From: Jacaranda mimosifolia
Lineage: Eukaryota; Streptophyta; Magnoliopsida; Lamiales; Bignoniaceae
Assembly (NCBI GenBank): GCA_018894105.1
Contig: CM032131.1
Coordinates: 6,288,501-6,352,500, forward strand
DNA: 64,000 bases
Direction: 5' to 3'
The translations under genes were made by a program, and so were the position numbers. This document shows positions 36,666-47,221 of the stretch, one piece after another. Under the pieces are notes generated by a model that saw only the letters and a program-made list of their open reading frames with translations, was not told the DNA's origin and made no database searches. How positions within the stretch are numbered: the stretch's first letter is position 1; each line of letters starts with the position of its first letter.

Positions 36666-38638
36666 TGTTGCAATAGTGCCCCGCAAGTCAATTAGATTGA
36701 CGTGTAAAACTACTCCTTTTGTGATACAATCTTGATTGAATGATATTCTTATTAATAGACATCTTCATCTTATGCCTTTTATACTTCACTAGTATTTGGT
36801 TGAAGCCCCTAAATCATACAAAACTATTAGCCTTGATCACAAATATGATGGTGATCATGAAACAAGTATCTACAGTCATGATTTTAAAGTATTTCAAGTC
36901 ATGGAATCTTATGAGATGGAGCATCTAAGATTTGGATAGATTTGCACTAACGATGCATATTCCAAGGGGTTGGATATTGCTTAATTTCGTGAGCACTCTG
37001 TGTGAGACATGGATACATGTTAGTGGGAGCTTGTTAGAGAACAGGTTCACTGAAGACCCGCCTAGAGAATCCACTACATAACCATAGCAGCAAGTCGGTA
37101 GTGGTAAGTTCTCAAGCTTACGATAGTATATATAATTAGTCCTTAAACTTGAGGATCCATAGTAACCTTATGTTTAGGTCCTTATACTTTGACTTTTCCC
37201 CGACCATGCAGTGGGTCATACAGGGTTGAGATTGGGCATGAGTTACTTAACCATAGAGGTTTGTGGGATCTAAGATGGAATATGTCTCCTCATTGTTGTG
37301 AAAAACGAGTGCATCTTCCACGTATTCTACAATGATCAATTCCAAGAAATCCTTGTGCAAGATAGTATGACAATTTTAGAAAAAGGTGTTTTCTAAAGTT
37401 GAGGTCATAAAGTGGAATTGAACATTCAATGTAAAGGCATAATTATCGAGGCTATTAGGGAGCCGAAAAATATTTTGTCCTGGCCTCTTTTGGGAGTAGG
37501 AGACAAAAGGACCATATTTACATGGTAAGTGTAAGTTAAAATAGTTCATCAAGACATAATTCATTCATCTAATTAGTTGGGCTCCATAGACTAGTTGCTA
37601 GATATCGACCACGGAGATTGGGTACTCTTCAATTAATAGAGATTAGTAGAAAGAGTTATTAGTTTAAAGGAGTTTAAACTAATGTGAATATTTTAATATT
37701 CAAAATATCACAATGAGTTGTGAGCCCATGTTCAATGAACAGATGAACCTAATGGGTCACACACAAAAGCTTAAGGAAGCTCTTATTAACTTAAAGAGTT
37801 AAGTTAATTAATTTAAGGAGTTAAGTTAAATTAATTAATTAAAGAGTTAATTTAATTAAATTGAGGGTTTTTATTTTGGAGGAAAATCAAATGGAATAGT
37901 CCATTTGAATTTACAAGGTGATATTTTCATTTAGAGAAATGAAATGCAAATGCAAATGAAATTCAAATGCACTTGCAAGTTGGCAAGTTGGCGAACTAGC
38001 AATAGAGGTGTGATACAAGCTAGCATCCCTCTCTATATAAGCGGCATGTGGCCGGCCACCTAATGGGTTGTTGGGAATCCTCACATTTTCTCACTAAGTG
38101 TGATATAATTCATGTGTTGAGTAATTACTCAAAATCCTCTCATCTCTCTCTCCTCCAAAATAGCCACTTCTCACCTTCTTCCTATCTTATTCTAACAAGT
38201 AAGGTTGAATTAAAGCTAGCCTAAGGTGTGTGGACTTGCTCATTAGAGGTCCTACACTCAGAGGACTTAGAATTCCTTGATGAATCATTCATTGTACTAG
38301 TTTTTGGGAAGCACCGTTGGGTGACAAAGGAGTTTCTGATTCTAGCAATTTTTGGCCAGAATATCGATCATTCGGCAGTGATGAAATCTACCATTTTTTC
38401 CTATTTTTTAGCATTGTAAGGGGAGCTTTTGGTTCCAACCGTTGGAGCTAATTGATCTTCGAAGAAAGGAGTCTTTGAAGTGATCTTCTCAATTCCTTTG
38501 TTTCTAATTATAAAGGTAAATTTTCTACCCTCAAATCCTTATTTAGAGCATGATTTTGATCATTGGTATGAGTTGATTGGTTATTATTTTGCCTATTTTG
38601 GTTTTAATATTTAGATCACAATCCATCTCTATCTTTCA
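36666..38638 (+). repeat. 3' LTR of Copia-3
   Basis: 1973 bp, TGTTGCAATAGTGCCCC to ATCTTTCA. About 190 bp present in the 5' LTR (about 29880-30070) is missing after GAAGCTCTTATT near 37787. TATA motif CTATATAAGC at 38033-38042. Confidence 0.88.
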
Positions 38639-38643
38639 CCCCA

Positions 38644-39850
38644 GCTAAGCACCCGCCCCTCATGCAAACACTTGAGTTCAACGTCTCATGTAGAGAGTAG
38701 GTTGCTCCATGTGGATGCTCAAGATGTACCTCTCATTCCTCAACATTAAGGATGGCATCCTCATGCCTTTCGTTACTGAATTTTTCCAGTACAAGTGTGC
38801 AAAAGTAGTAGCCGTTACTTGCTTGAATACAAAATAAATAAACATTTCTTAAATTAGATGAGAAGAATATAAAGTTGTTTGACCAACACTTAATCTCTAG
38901 AAGTAGAGAAGAGAGAAAGCGCATTGAGGTGATACTCAAGCTTATCGGCAAATGCTAAGTAATAGGCTAATAGCCAAACTCTAAACATGAGCCTTATCTA
39001 CTACTGCTACCTTAAGCAAAGCATCCTCATTTTAGTATAAAACTGCTTTACTGGTACCTTTACTACTCAACCGTTTAAGCGAGTCCTTCCTTAAGATGTA
39101 TTATCTTAGCCAGAGCTCCTTTTGCTCGTTGGTAAATTTTCTCAATTAAGTTTCACCTTTAATATTTGAAAACTCGAAGACATGTTAGAATCGGGAAACT
39201 ACACAACACTAAAAATGAATAAAAATAACAAAAAACATTAACATAAACTCTTCAATAGATATACATGACTACATAACCAAAAGTGACAAAGGATGCACTA
39301 TGCTCACACAGGGGGCTTAAGTAATCTTTAATACATGATGTGCCCCTGTAGCACTTTTTTGATATGGCCTCTTGCGCATTCCTTCCCTGCCCTTCTAATC
39401 CCAAAAAACAACTATGTAAACTCTAAAAGAGTGATTAAGTACCATGCCCCAGAACAGTCCTACAAGATGACCAAGCACACTCTCTTACAAACAACAATGC
39501 ACCTATCCAAGGAAGTTCACCTCGAAAACCCTATTATTACGTGCTTCTCTGCGTAATACTTCATCACTAGCAATATGAAGAGTATTCAAAAATTTTCTAA
39601 GTCCTTAGATGACTACGACACAAGATCTCCTTAAGCTTCTAAATATTGAAAACCCAACATCTATCCTAGTCCTTAGATAAATGCTGCAAAAACTTCATCA
39701 TATCTCCTAACACAGGTCATTGGTCATATCCTCAATAATCAATAGAGTTTAATAATATTATAAATCAATATAAGATAATAATTAATATAAAACTTTATGT
39801 TATACTTTTGATATAAAAATAAATTTTTCCTATCAAAAGTAGGGGCTTGA
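38644..39850 (+). other. Gypsy 3' non-coding region, second part, with polypurine tract
   Basis: Continuation of the gypsy element after the copia insertion. No gene recognised. AAAAGTAGGGGCTTGA at 39835-39850 is the polypurine tract directly before the 3' LTR. Confidence 0.65.
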
Positions 39851-40187
39851 TGATATAATTAAAATTAGACTTAAAAGTAATCTGGTAAAATGGCTAAAAA
39901 TAAGAAATGGACATTAAAATTAAGTAACAAAGTATGGGCCAGAGAGCCTAAGTAACAAGCTAAACCTATAAAGAGGACACAAAAATCCTAATTTGCTTAA
40001 GCCTATTAAGACTAAAATCTATAAATACCAAACCCCAAAGAGAAATAGGACAAGAGAAATAATTTGCAAAATTTCTCAAAGTGGAAGAACTTTCGAGAAG
40101 AGCAGATCTCTTTGTATGCGTTCTTGAAAAGATGAACTAACATTGTTGTTTCTCAGGAAGGACCTCTTTTAATTCCGAGCAGCACCA
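39851..40187 (+). repeat. 3' LTR of the gypsy element
   Basis: Begins TGATATAATTAAAATTAG and ends GAGCAGCACCA, followed by ATTCT (imperfect copy of ATTCC at 23962). Confidence 0.85.
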
Positions 40188-40192
40188 ATTCT

Positions 40193-40695
40193 CCATTTGA
40201 ATCCATATAACAATTCAAATTCTACAAATTATAACGCTGCCAAGATGAGCTCATATTTTTCCATTAATAGCTCAAATACCTCCTCTAATGAATCCACAAA
40301 TGATAGTTCTTTATCTAACTTTAGTACCAAAATAAGTTCTGATGATGGAATGGATTTCATATTCCTTTCCCAAGTATTGTGCCCTTCTTACTTTCGCAAC
40401 AAAATTCCATGTTACACTTCATGTTCAAGAGGTATTGAATTGGTAGGGGAACTTTTAGATGGACACCAGTTAGGATTAAGAGTGTATTAAGGATGTTAAG
40501 AAAACCTTTTAATGAGATGATAGCATTCTGTTGACTTATAAAAGAGGGTCGATTTGCTGGAGTTGGTATGAAAGAACCAGTTGCGATATTTTTACAAACC
40601 ATAAGCCTAGCATATTACCATCATGACAACTATGAACTTTTCTAGCATTCTAGTTGCTAAGGCATTAAACATATTGTCTCCTGATTATATTCTGA
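40193..40695 (+). pseudogene. Harbinger transposase, N-terminal part (HARBI1-like)
   Basis: A Ser/Asn-rich start (40197 onward) is followed by IPCYTSCSRGIELVGELLDG, which matches the plant PIF/Harbinger pattern C.TS...G...V.ELL.GH. After a frameshift come EGRFAGVGMKEPVAIFLQTI (about 40546-40605), matching L.......V.EQVAIFLHT, and SILVAKALNILSPDYI (40640-40690), matching the FN.VLKAL..L.PD block. Reading is then broken by the LINE. The true first codons lie upstream of the gypsy insertion; the frame at 40197 begins with TTG, not ATG. Non-functional. Confidence 0.75.
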
Positions 40696-40807
40696 TTACT
40701 GTTCATTTTTTTCGTTTTGGTCCCCTTGCTGGTTTTTGTCGATTTCCACTCCTCTACTCTCTTCCACCAGTTTCGGCGGTCGGTGGTGGGTCCCCCTTAG
40801 TCATCTC

Positions 40808-42471
40808 ATGGCCTTCTCCGATGATTCTTCTTCTAGCCCACTTTCCCCTCATCTAACCTAGAATTTCCTCCTTTCTCTACTGCGCAGAAAACACTTTTTT
40901 CCAGACCTGGGCATTCTCACCTCGCTTTTGGTCCTCTTAATCTTATCCCTGCTGTTCCTTCCAGGCCCCCACATCTTTCATCTCATGTTCTTCCTCCCAT
41001 CTTTTCGGGCTCTCCCTCTAGATCTTTTGTAACTTTGGTGAAAGCTGATAGAAAGGAGCCTTTTGGCCCTAACTCCAATACTTCTTTGTTCCTCAATCCA
41101 AATGATCCAAAATTGGGTTCTATTTCTTACAAAGATGGGTGGCCTTACATCACCTTTTCTGAATCGAAAGTTCAGAATTTATCAAAGACCCTCAAATATG
41201 CAGTGATTGGGAAATTCTTGTTTGGCATTCCCAAGTTCCTTGAAATATCAAAATTTCTTGATTCACTCAAGCTTTGTGGAGGATTTTCGGTTCATGTATT
41301 GAACCCGAAGCATATTGTTATTATTATGAGCAATCCTAATGATTATTCTGTTATTTGGCTTTGTTGTGAGTGGCTAATAGATGGGCTTCCAATGCGAACC
41401 CTTGCCTGGACTCTAAATTTTGACTTGGGATTTTAACCTTCTATTGCTCTGGTCTGGGTAAGGATTCCTAATCTTCCCATTAATCTCTTCAATAGAAAAG
41501 CCATAGTAACAATTGGTGAATCTTTGGGTAAGCCGTTCAAGATGGATGAAGCAACCATGAAAAGAACTAGACTGAATTATGCTAGAATCTGTGTGGAAGT
41601 GGATTTTCTATCTCCCATGCCCAAGGAGATTTCTGTTGAGCAGATGAATTCAACTAAGGTCCTAAAGCTTGTTTTTGAAAAAGCTCCTAGGTATTGTTCG
41701 CATTGTAAGCATTTTGGCCATGATATTCAATCTCCAATCCTATTATGTTAATGGGAATGCCTCTAGGCCTACCCGGAGGTGATTTTTTAGGTGGTCTCAG
41801 AATAATGACAATGGTGACAATGGAAAAAAATTTACATCTCAGCCAACACTTGATCAAGGCGAACCAAATGGCACGAAACATGCTGATTCTTGCCAACCTA
41901 TTCAGGTCAATAACACTTTTCATATCTTGGATGGGTCAACTATTGTTGATTGTTTGGATAATAGAGAGGTTCAGGTTTTTGATAAGGGGAAAGAAACTTT
42001 GAATATTGAGAATTAGGAAGTGGGATTATCTTCCACAACCAAATATTCTCGTGACCCTCGGGATAACGATGATTTTGGCTTTGAAACAATACCTTTACAT
42101 CACAAGAAACCTAAAGCTAGCCACTCAAAACCTTCCCATTCTACAAAAAGTCCCTCCTCCCAGTCAGATATTCGGATCCAGAACTATGTGTCTAATCCCC
42201 AACCTCCAAATCTGAAAAAAGTTAATTCAAATCCAAAAAAAATTCTAATATTTTCATCTCTGGCCACAATATGATCCTCCATGTCATTCCTCTTAAAAAT
42301 TTGACTTCCTCTGCCCTCTATGATATTAATCTAGAGGACATCTTCTCTCTATCTTCTATCCCAAGAGCTCATTCCGATGGAGCTACCACACCCAAAATAG
42401 CCAAAAAAACAGCCACTCTAGAAGCCAAAAACCACAAGAAATCCAAACCTTATAACCCCAATCCGAAATGA
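40808..42471 (+). pseudogene. LINE ORF1 relic (DUF4283-like, zinc knuckle)
   Basis: Starts MAFSDDSSSSPLSPHLT at 40808 and is soon broken. The main frame (41035-41436, then onward past one in-frame TAA at 41434) reads ISYKDGWPYITFSESKVQ, LKYAVIGKFLFGIPKF, WLIDGLPMRTLAWTLNF, then after the stop VWVRIPNLPINLFNRKA and LGKPFKMDEATMKRTRLNYA. This is the DUF4283-type domain of plant L1 ORF1. It ends with a zinc knuckle, CSHCKHFGHDIQSP, whose last cysteine is replaced. The Ser/Pro/Lys-rich tail ends at the TGA at 42469-42471, overlapping the ORF2 ATG. ORF1p binds LINE RNA. Confidence 0.78.
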
Positions 42472-43488
42472 CCAACTTCATTATCTGGAATGTGAATGGC
42501 GTTGGTAATAATGATTCTCAAAGAAGGGTTATGGATTTGGTTAGAGAGTGGAATTTAAATTTGGTTGTGACTATTGAACCGCGTATTCAATTTCATGCTC
42601 GTTTTGTGCCAAGGTGATTGGAGCTTAATTATGGCATAGCCAATATTAGCAATAAAATTTGGTGTCTCTGTAATAATGGATTAGGTGCTTGTTGTCTTGG
42701 ATGTTGAACAGGTTTTTATTGTCCAAATTTCATGTGTGGCTTAGCTTTCTTCATTTCTTTGCTCATTTGTGTATGCAAAGTATGTTAGACAAGATAGAAG
42801 ACAACTTTGGGAGGAATTAAGAATGGTCTTGGATATATCTCTTCCTTGGATGGTGGGAGGAGACTTTAGTATCATTAAGAGTTGTGAGGAGAGGAAAGGA
42901 TAAGTAGATCCTAACGTCGGTGCTATGGAAAAATTTGTTGATATGGTTATGGATTGTGAGTTAGAGGATGCGAGTTTTGAGGGCTCACCTCTTACTTGGT
43001 GCAATAACTCAATGTGGGAAAGGCTAGATAGAGTTTTCTACTCTTGGAATTGGCATGAGGTTTTTAGCTCTACTTAAGTTATTCACCATCCTCGTGGGCG
43101 ATTTGATCATCATATTTTTTTATTAAATTTTCTTATTATATTCCTAATCAATATTTTTGGGAATATACATTAAAGATTTTGATCATAGCTTCATTGAGGT
43201 GGTTAAAGGCTGTTGGGAGCATGACATTGATGCTTTTGGCTTGGTGAGACTGTTCTTGAATCTCAAATGGCTGAAGAGAACGCTCAAGGAATGGAATGTT
43301 AATGTTTTTGGGAATATACATCAAAGGGTTAATAATGCTAAAGAAAATGCCACAATGACTGAATAGGTTTTTGGGAATATACATCAAAGGGTTAATAATG
43401 TTAAAGAAAATGCTGCAAGGACCGAATAGGTTTTTGATGATGATCATTCACAAGACCATCTTATTGAACTCAAAAAATGCAATGCTTT
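42468..43488 (+). pseudogene. LINE ORF2 start (AP-type endonuclease), truncated
   Basis: ATG at 42468 gives MTNFIIWNVNGVGNNDSQRR, the usual start of the apurinic-type endonuclease with its conserved Asn in NVNG. TIEPRIQ stands where QETK.Q carries the catalytic Glu. Then come LPWMVGGDFSIIK (about 42843) and RLDRVFYSWNWHEVF (43020s), with GRFDHH in place of the terminal SDH box. After that come LEVV-type spacer residues LKEWNVNVFGNIHQRVNN. A 63-bp unit is duplicated in frame at 43304-43366 and 43367-43429. No reverse transcriptase follows. Several stops occur. Confidence 0.8.
43304..43429 (+). repeat. 63-bp tandem duplication in LINE ORF2
   Basis: Two adjacent units (43304-43366, 43367-43429), each running from GTTTTTGGGAATATACATC to GAATAG, differing at about six positions. 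63 is a multiple of three, so the duplication (21 codons) keeps the frame. Confidence 0.85.
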
Positions 43489-44480
43489 TGTAACACCCCT
43501 AGAAATCATATTATTGGTATTATTTATTTAATAATATTTTTACAAGTTTTTATTAATTTTATTTGACTTTAAAAGTTTTAGGGTCAAGATGAAAATAAGG
43601 AAAAGATTAATTTCAATACATTTAAGAGTTTTGAGGGTCTAATTGGAAATATTTTGGTTCATAAGAGTGAATGTTAGGCTCTGTATAAGTCCAGGAATTG
43701 AAATTGAAGTGGGTCAAACTTTGAAGGACTTAATTGGAAAACTGAGAAGAACTTTTGGGGGTCAATATGCGATTTTAGAAAATAGCATTTTATATAGTAA
43801 TTCCACTTCTCATTTTCTTCAATTTTCCATACGCAAGCCATCATCTTCCTCCTCCAGCAACATTCTTTGGCGAAAGACAAAACCCACCATATTATACACC
43901 ATTTAACTTCTCTCTGAACAAGGAACTCAAAAATACCATTTTCTTCCAAAACTAACCGATGTAGTAGCCAAAAATTGAACTCGAAAACTCAGCCATCGTG
44001 ATAATGATGGGTCTCTCATCTCCGGTGACTGAACCTTGGTTGTCAGTAGTGGGTTTTGTAGCCCTCAGCTCAAAGATCACAACAGTAGCTTGAGTGTCCA
44101 AAATAGACCACCAACGGCGAAGAAATTGGAAGAAAATCAAGTGGCGGCGTTGGTAGCGGGATTTTAGTTTTCTGGCCAATTGACCGGCCAAATGACACTG
44201 CAATCAAAATGTTTTTGAGGGGTTTGATTTGTGGAGCTAAAGAGCATCTTCTGGTGTGATGGTGACCAACTCCGGCGGAAGTGCTAGGACAGTTTGTTTA
44301 TCTCAATGTGGTGGTTGCATGTATGAAGTCTGATCATCGAGATTACATTCTGATAACAAGAAATTGGATTAATTTCTAATTTTGCCCTTACTTAAAGGTA
44401 GCATGAACATATTTGTATACAGGGTAGTGTAGTCCTAATTAATCCATGTGACTAATTAATAAATATGCATTTTTATAAGA
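43489..44480 (+). mobile_element. LTR-like segment starting TGTAACACCCC
   Basis: TGTAACACCCCTAGAAATC at 43489 is the type of start seen in many plant gypsy LTRs, and a TATA-like TTTTATATAG lies at about 43787. There is no internal coding region and the right end is uncertain; I could not find a convincing target duplication. It separates LINE sequence on the left from resumed Harbinger transposase on the right, so it may be a solo LTR whose insertion went with loss of the LINE 3' half. The open frames here (43643-43906, 43674-43949, 43952-44203) are unassigned. Confidence 0.4.
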
Positions 44481-44489
44481 TTGTGTTCT

Positions 44490-45140
44490 TGTAGAAGATG
44501 GTAAAATTATATTTGCATTTGCACCTTCCAAAAGCTAAAATGCTTATTGGTGTCGCAAAGATATTATCAGCTATGTACATATAGGATGGGAATGTAGTGC
44601 AAATGACTCACTAGGCTTGCTCCATGCATGGCAAATTGGTTCCCATTTCCTTTGGCCAGCATCGGACATCAGTTAATATTAATAGAGCTAGTAGCGTAAT
44701 TACAGTTAGAAATTATATATTCTAAATTGGTTTGAAAAACTATAGGTAAATATTATGTGGTGGATTCAGAATACTGCAACTTCAACTTTTCTTTTTTGTT
44801 TTTTGGCTCCATATCACCCTTATAAATATCATTTAGATCATTTTAGAAGTCATTCCTACCCCCCATAAAGGTCCTACAGAGCTATTCAACCATAGGCATG
44901 CGAAGATATGAAATGGTCCAAATGTGCTTTTGGTGTTCTTAAAAATCTATTTGAATCTTAAAGGAACTAATACCACATTATAGAATGTACCACCATGTGC
45001 ATATTGTGATAGTATGTTATGTCATTCACAACACCATAAGAAATTACTTTGGGATGATGCATACTTTAGGTTAAAAGAGAAACAATATCAAAGAAATAGC
45101 ATTAATGTTGGTATTGACTCCTTTACTTATCCCACACAAG
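44490..45140 (+). pseudogene. Harbinger transposase, C-terminal part
   Basis: Relic in several frames. AYWCRKDIISYVHIGWEC followed by SANDSLGLLHAW (44540-44635) matches Y.GRKG...F.Y...GWEGSA.DS, which includes a catalytic Asp of the DDE nuclease. APYHPYKYHLDHFR and PPHKGPTELFNHRHAKI (about 44807-44910) match LAPYRG..YHL and P....ELFN.RH, and VPPCAYC...QHHKK (44985-45040) follows the C-terminal pattern. It continues the protein interrupted at 40695. Stops and frameshifts are frequent. Confidence 0.72.
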
Positions 45141-45996
45141 GGTACTTTAATTAGATGTCCACATTCCGAGATTCCATTCCCACGTTATGTATGAGGAATA
45201 TACCAATTAATGCCCCCACAAAGTACTTTTGTTGTTATATAACATATGTTATATATAAAATGTATTGCCTTATGGAGATGGGACGTTGCTGCTATTAAAT
45301 TTATATGAAGTACGTTGCTTTAATATAATAAAATTTATTTGTTATATATGTTATTTCTATCAACCAATATTTGGTTTCATAATTATGGTCATACATATTA
45401 CAAAATATAATTCCACATTTCATGTATGACATATATTGCCAGACATAATTGTACATGGAGCTCCTTCATGTGCATGTGGAGCTGGACTTATCGTGCTTCG
45501 CATGGGAAGGATGAAAATAACTATAGCCATTTTTTTCTACTAATGCCCTCTGAGTTGCAACCACCACGATAGGTTCATTTGGGTTGATATAATGACATGT
45601 GGTAGTGCTTTATATTTGACTAACTCGCATGAACACTGTACTACCTTAGGCTATCAAATACCCAACTTTTCTGAAGACAATTCAACCTTAATATTGGATT
45701 GTGCATCGTCATGCAATGGCTGATAGTGAATCGCAATACTCGTGGCTCATTTCTTCAAGTAGAATCACTATTGCACTAAATGACACACACCTTCATATGT
45801 TGTGGATTGGTTTATATGTCATGCTATTGATAGTAATGTTGATGCTCATAACTATTGTGTTCTTTAAGTTACTATTCAGTTGAGCTAATGTTGCATGATA
45901 ATATTAAATTATTTTGCTGCCATTGTATGTTTTTAAGTGGTGAACTATAGGTTCGGGTTGTTCAATGCTACTCATTCTAACCATGTAATGCTACTC
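45141..45996. other. Harbinger 3' region, nothing recognised
   Basis: AT-rich, no coding region or RNA gene I can support; the 60-codon frame at 45701 is hydrophobic but has no recognisable family. Confidence 0.4.
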
Positions 45997-46004
45997 ATTT
46001 TAAG

Positions 46005-47213
46005 TAGGGGTGGCAATTATCAACACGACACGATAACCTACACGAGGTCGGTACAAAAAAATTGGGTTTGGGTTGACCCATTTTGGGTCTGCGTCTAATA
46101 AGGTCGGTACGAATAAGAATATGAAGAAAATGGGTTAGGTTTGGTTGAATTTCAAGTTACATGAACAACTCAAAATTTGACTGTAGGTCACACAACAATC
46201 CGAACCTTCCTGAACCAACTCGGCCCAATTCTAATTAAACAAATAAAAAGTTAAATTTTATTAGGAGTAAAAATATAAAATAACAAAATAAAGCTTGAAA
46301 ATTGAATTTTAGCAATATCAAAATTACTACTTTGGCATTTTTGGTCCTATTTATTTTCACAACCATATGGGATGAATTATTACAATTTTAAATTACTTCT
46401 AGTGGTTATTTTTGTATCCAAGTAGGCATGAAAATTGTACTGCAAAAAGTTAACAAAACACTGGTTTAACTACTGAATTGTCCTAGAAGTTTTTTTAGGC
46501 CTTATAGAATGCAAGATTTTGCATAAATAAATAGATAAAAAAATTTTATGTTGAGTGGTTATAAAAAATTCAAAAGACTTAAGCAAGCTTTTATAACAAA
46601 ATTATGTGTATAATTTAAAATATTTGTTTACTTATTTACTTGATGATATATTTTTATTGATTTATGTATTGCTTAATTGAATCAATATAAAGTTAAAAAA
46701 TAATAGCATTAATTTAAAAAGTTAAAAGAGATAATATAATCGACACAAAAAATTAAAAAATTAAAGAGAGTGGTTGAGTAAAACTTGAAAAAGTAGATAT
46801 TTTTAAAAGAAAAACACTTTGTGATTTCAATATTTTTATGATTTAGATAAATACTAGAAAATGAAAGTAAAAAAATTCCTAAAAATCAATATATTATGTG
46901 GTTCAATTAAAATTATTTGAGTGCATTTGTAAAGTTATAATGAGAACTCCTTACTCCTATTCTAATTTATTAATAATTAAAAATAGATAAAATTAAAAAA
47001 TAAAAATACCAAAATTTTCTAAAAATTAAAACAAATATTCAAAATAATTATTTCAAAAATCAGGTTGACCTGAACCTGACCTGATATGAATCAGGTTGGG
47101 TTAGGGTTGAGCACTTTCAAGTTGTCATCAGGTTGGGTTGGATTTGGGTTGAAAAAATTAATGTTATACCTCTATTTCAACCCAACTCGAACCCACCCAA
47201 ATTGCCACCCCTA
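46005..47213. mobile_element. Non-autonomous hAT-type element
   Basis: The left end TAGGGGTGGCAATT and right end AATTGCCACCCCTA are a perfect 14-bp inverted repeat. Flanks are ATTTTAAG (45997-46004) and GCATTAAG (47214-47221), 5 of 8 matching, compatible with a worn 8-bp duplication. Subterminal parts are rich in GGTTGGGTT/AACCCAAC words; the core is AT-rich with no open frame. Length 1209 bp. Confidence 0.75.
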
Positions 47214-47221
47214 GCATTAAG

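Larger units (their letters stand above)
28756..38638 (+). mobile_element. Ty1/copia element inserted in the gypsy element (Copia-3)
   Basis: Plus-strand element with 5' LTR 28756-30923, primer site 30926-30938, leader, gag and pol relics, polypurine tract AAGTGGGAGAT (36655-36665) and 3' LTR 36666-38638. A perfect 5-bp target duplication CCCCA flanks it (28751-28755, 38639-38643). It belongs to the same family as Copia-1 and Copia-4. The two LTRs differ at roughly one base in eight to ten in the parts I compared, and by a deletion of about 190 bp, so the insertion is old. Confidence 0.92.
23967..40187 (+). mobile_element. Ty3/gypsy element, Tat-like, lacking gag and protease
   Basis: LTRs of 341 bp (23967-24307) and 337 bp (39851-40187) begin TGATAT and end AGCACCA. 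Flanks are ATTCC (23962-23966) and ATTCT (40188-40192), a 5-bp duplication with one mismatch. Internal order is reverse transcriptase, RNase H, a second archaeal-type RNase H, then integrase; the double RNase H marks the Tat/Ogre/Retand group. The leader runs almost directly into the pre-RT region, so gag and protease are missing. A long 3' spacer carries a degenerate minisatellite. A copia element is inserted at 28756. Without that insert the element is about 6.3 kb. All coding parts contain stops. Confidence 0.85.
40705..43488 (+). mobile_element. L1-type LINE, 3'-truncated
   Basis: A 5' region, ORF1 with a DUF4283-like domain and zinc knuckle, and the start of ORF2 (endonuclease) in normal order on the plus strand. 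Reverse transcriptase, 3' UTR and poly(A) are absent: LINE sequence stops at 43488, where TGTAACACCCC begins. LINEs usually lose their 5' end at insertion, so loss of the 3' end here points to later deletion or replacement. It interrupts the Harbinger transposase. Confidence 0.82.

Noticed and set aside
40197..40490. Complete small Ser-rich host gene
   Set aside because: It starts with TTG, begins directly after a gypsy target duplication, and its end matches the Harbinger transposase pattern.
43304..43429. Tandem repeat as a minisatellite array
   Set aside because: Only two units, both coding remnants of LINE ORF2; a simple duplication explains them.
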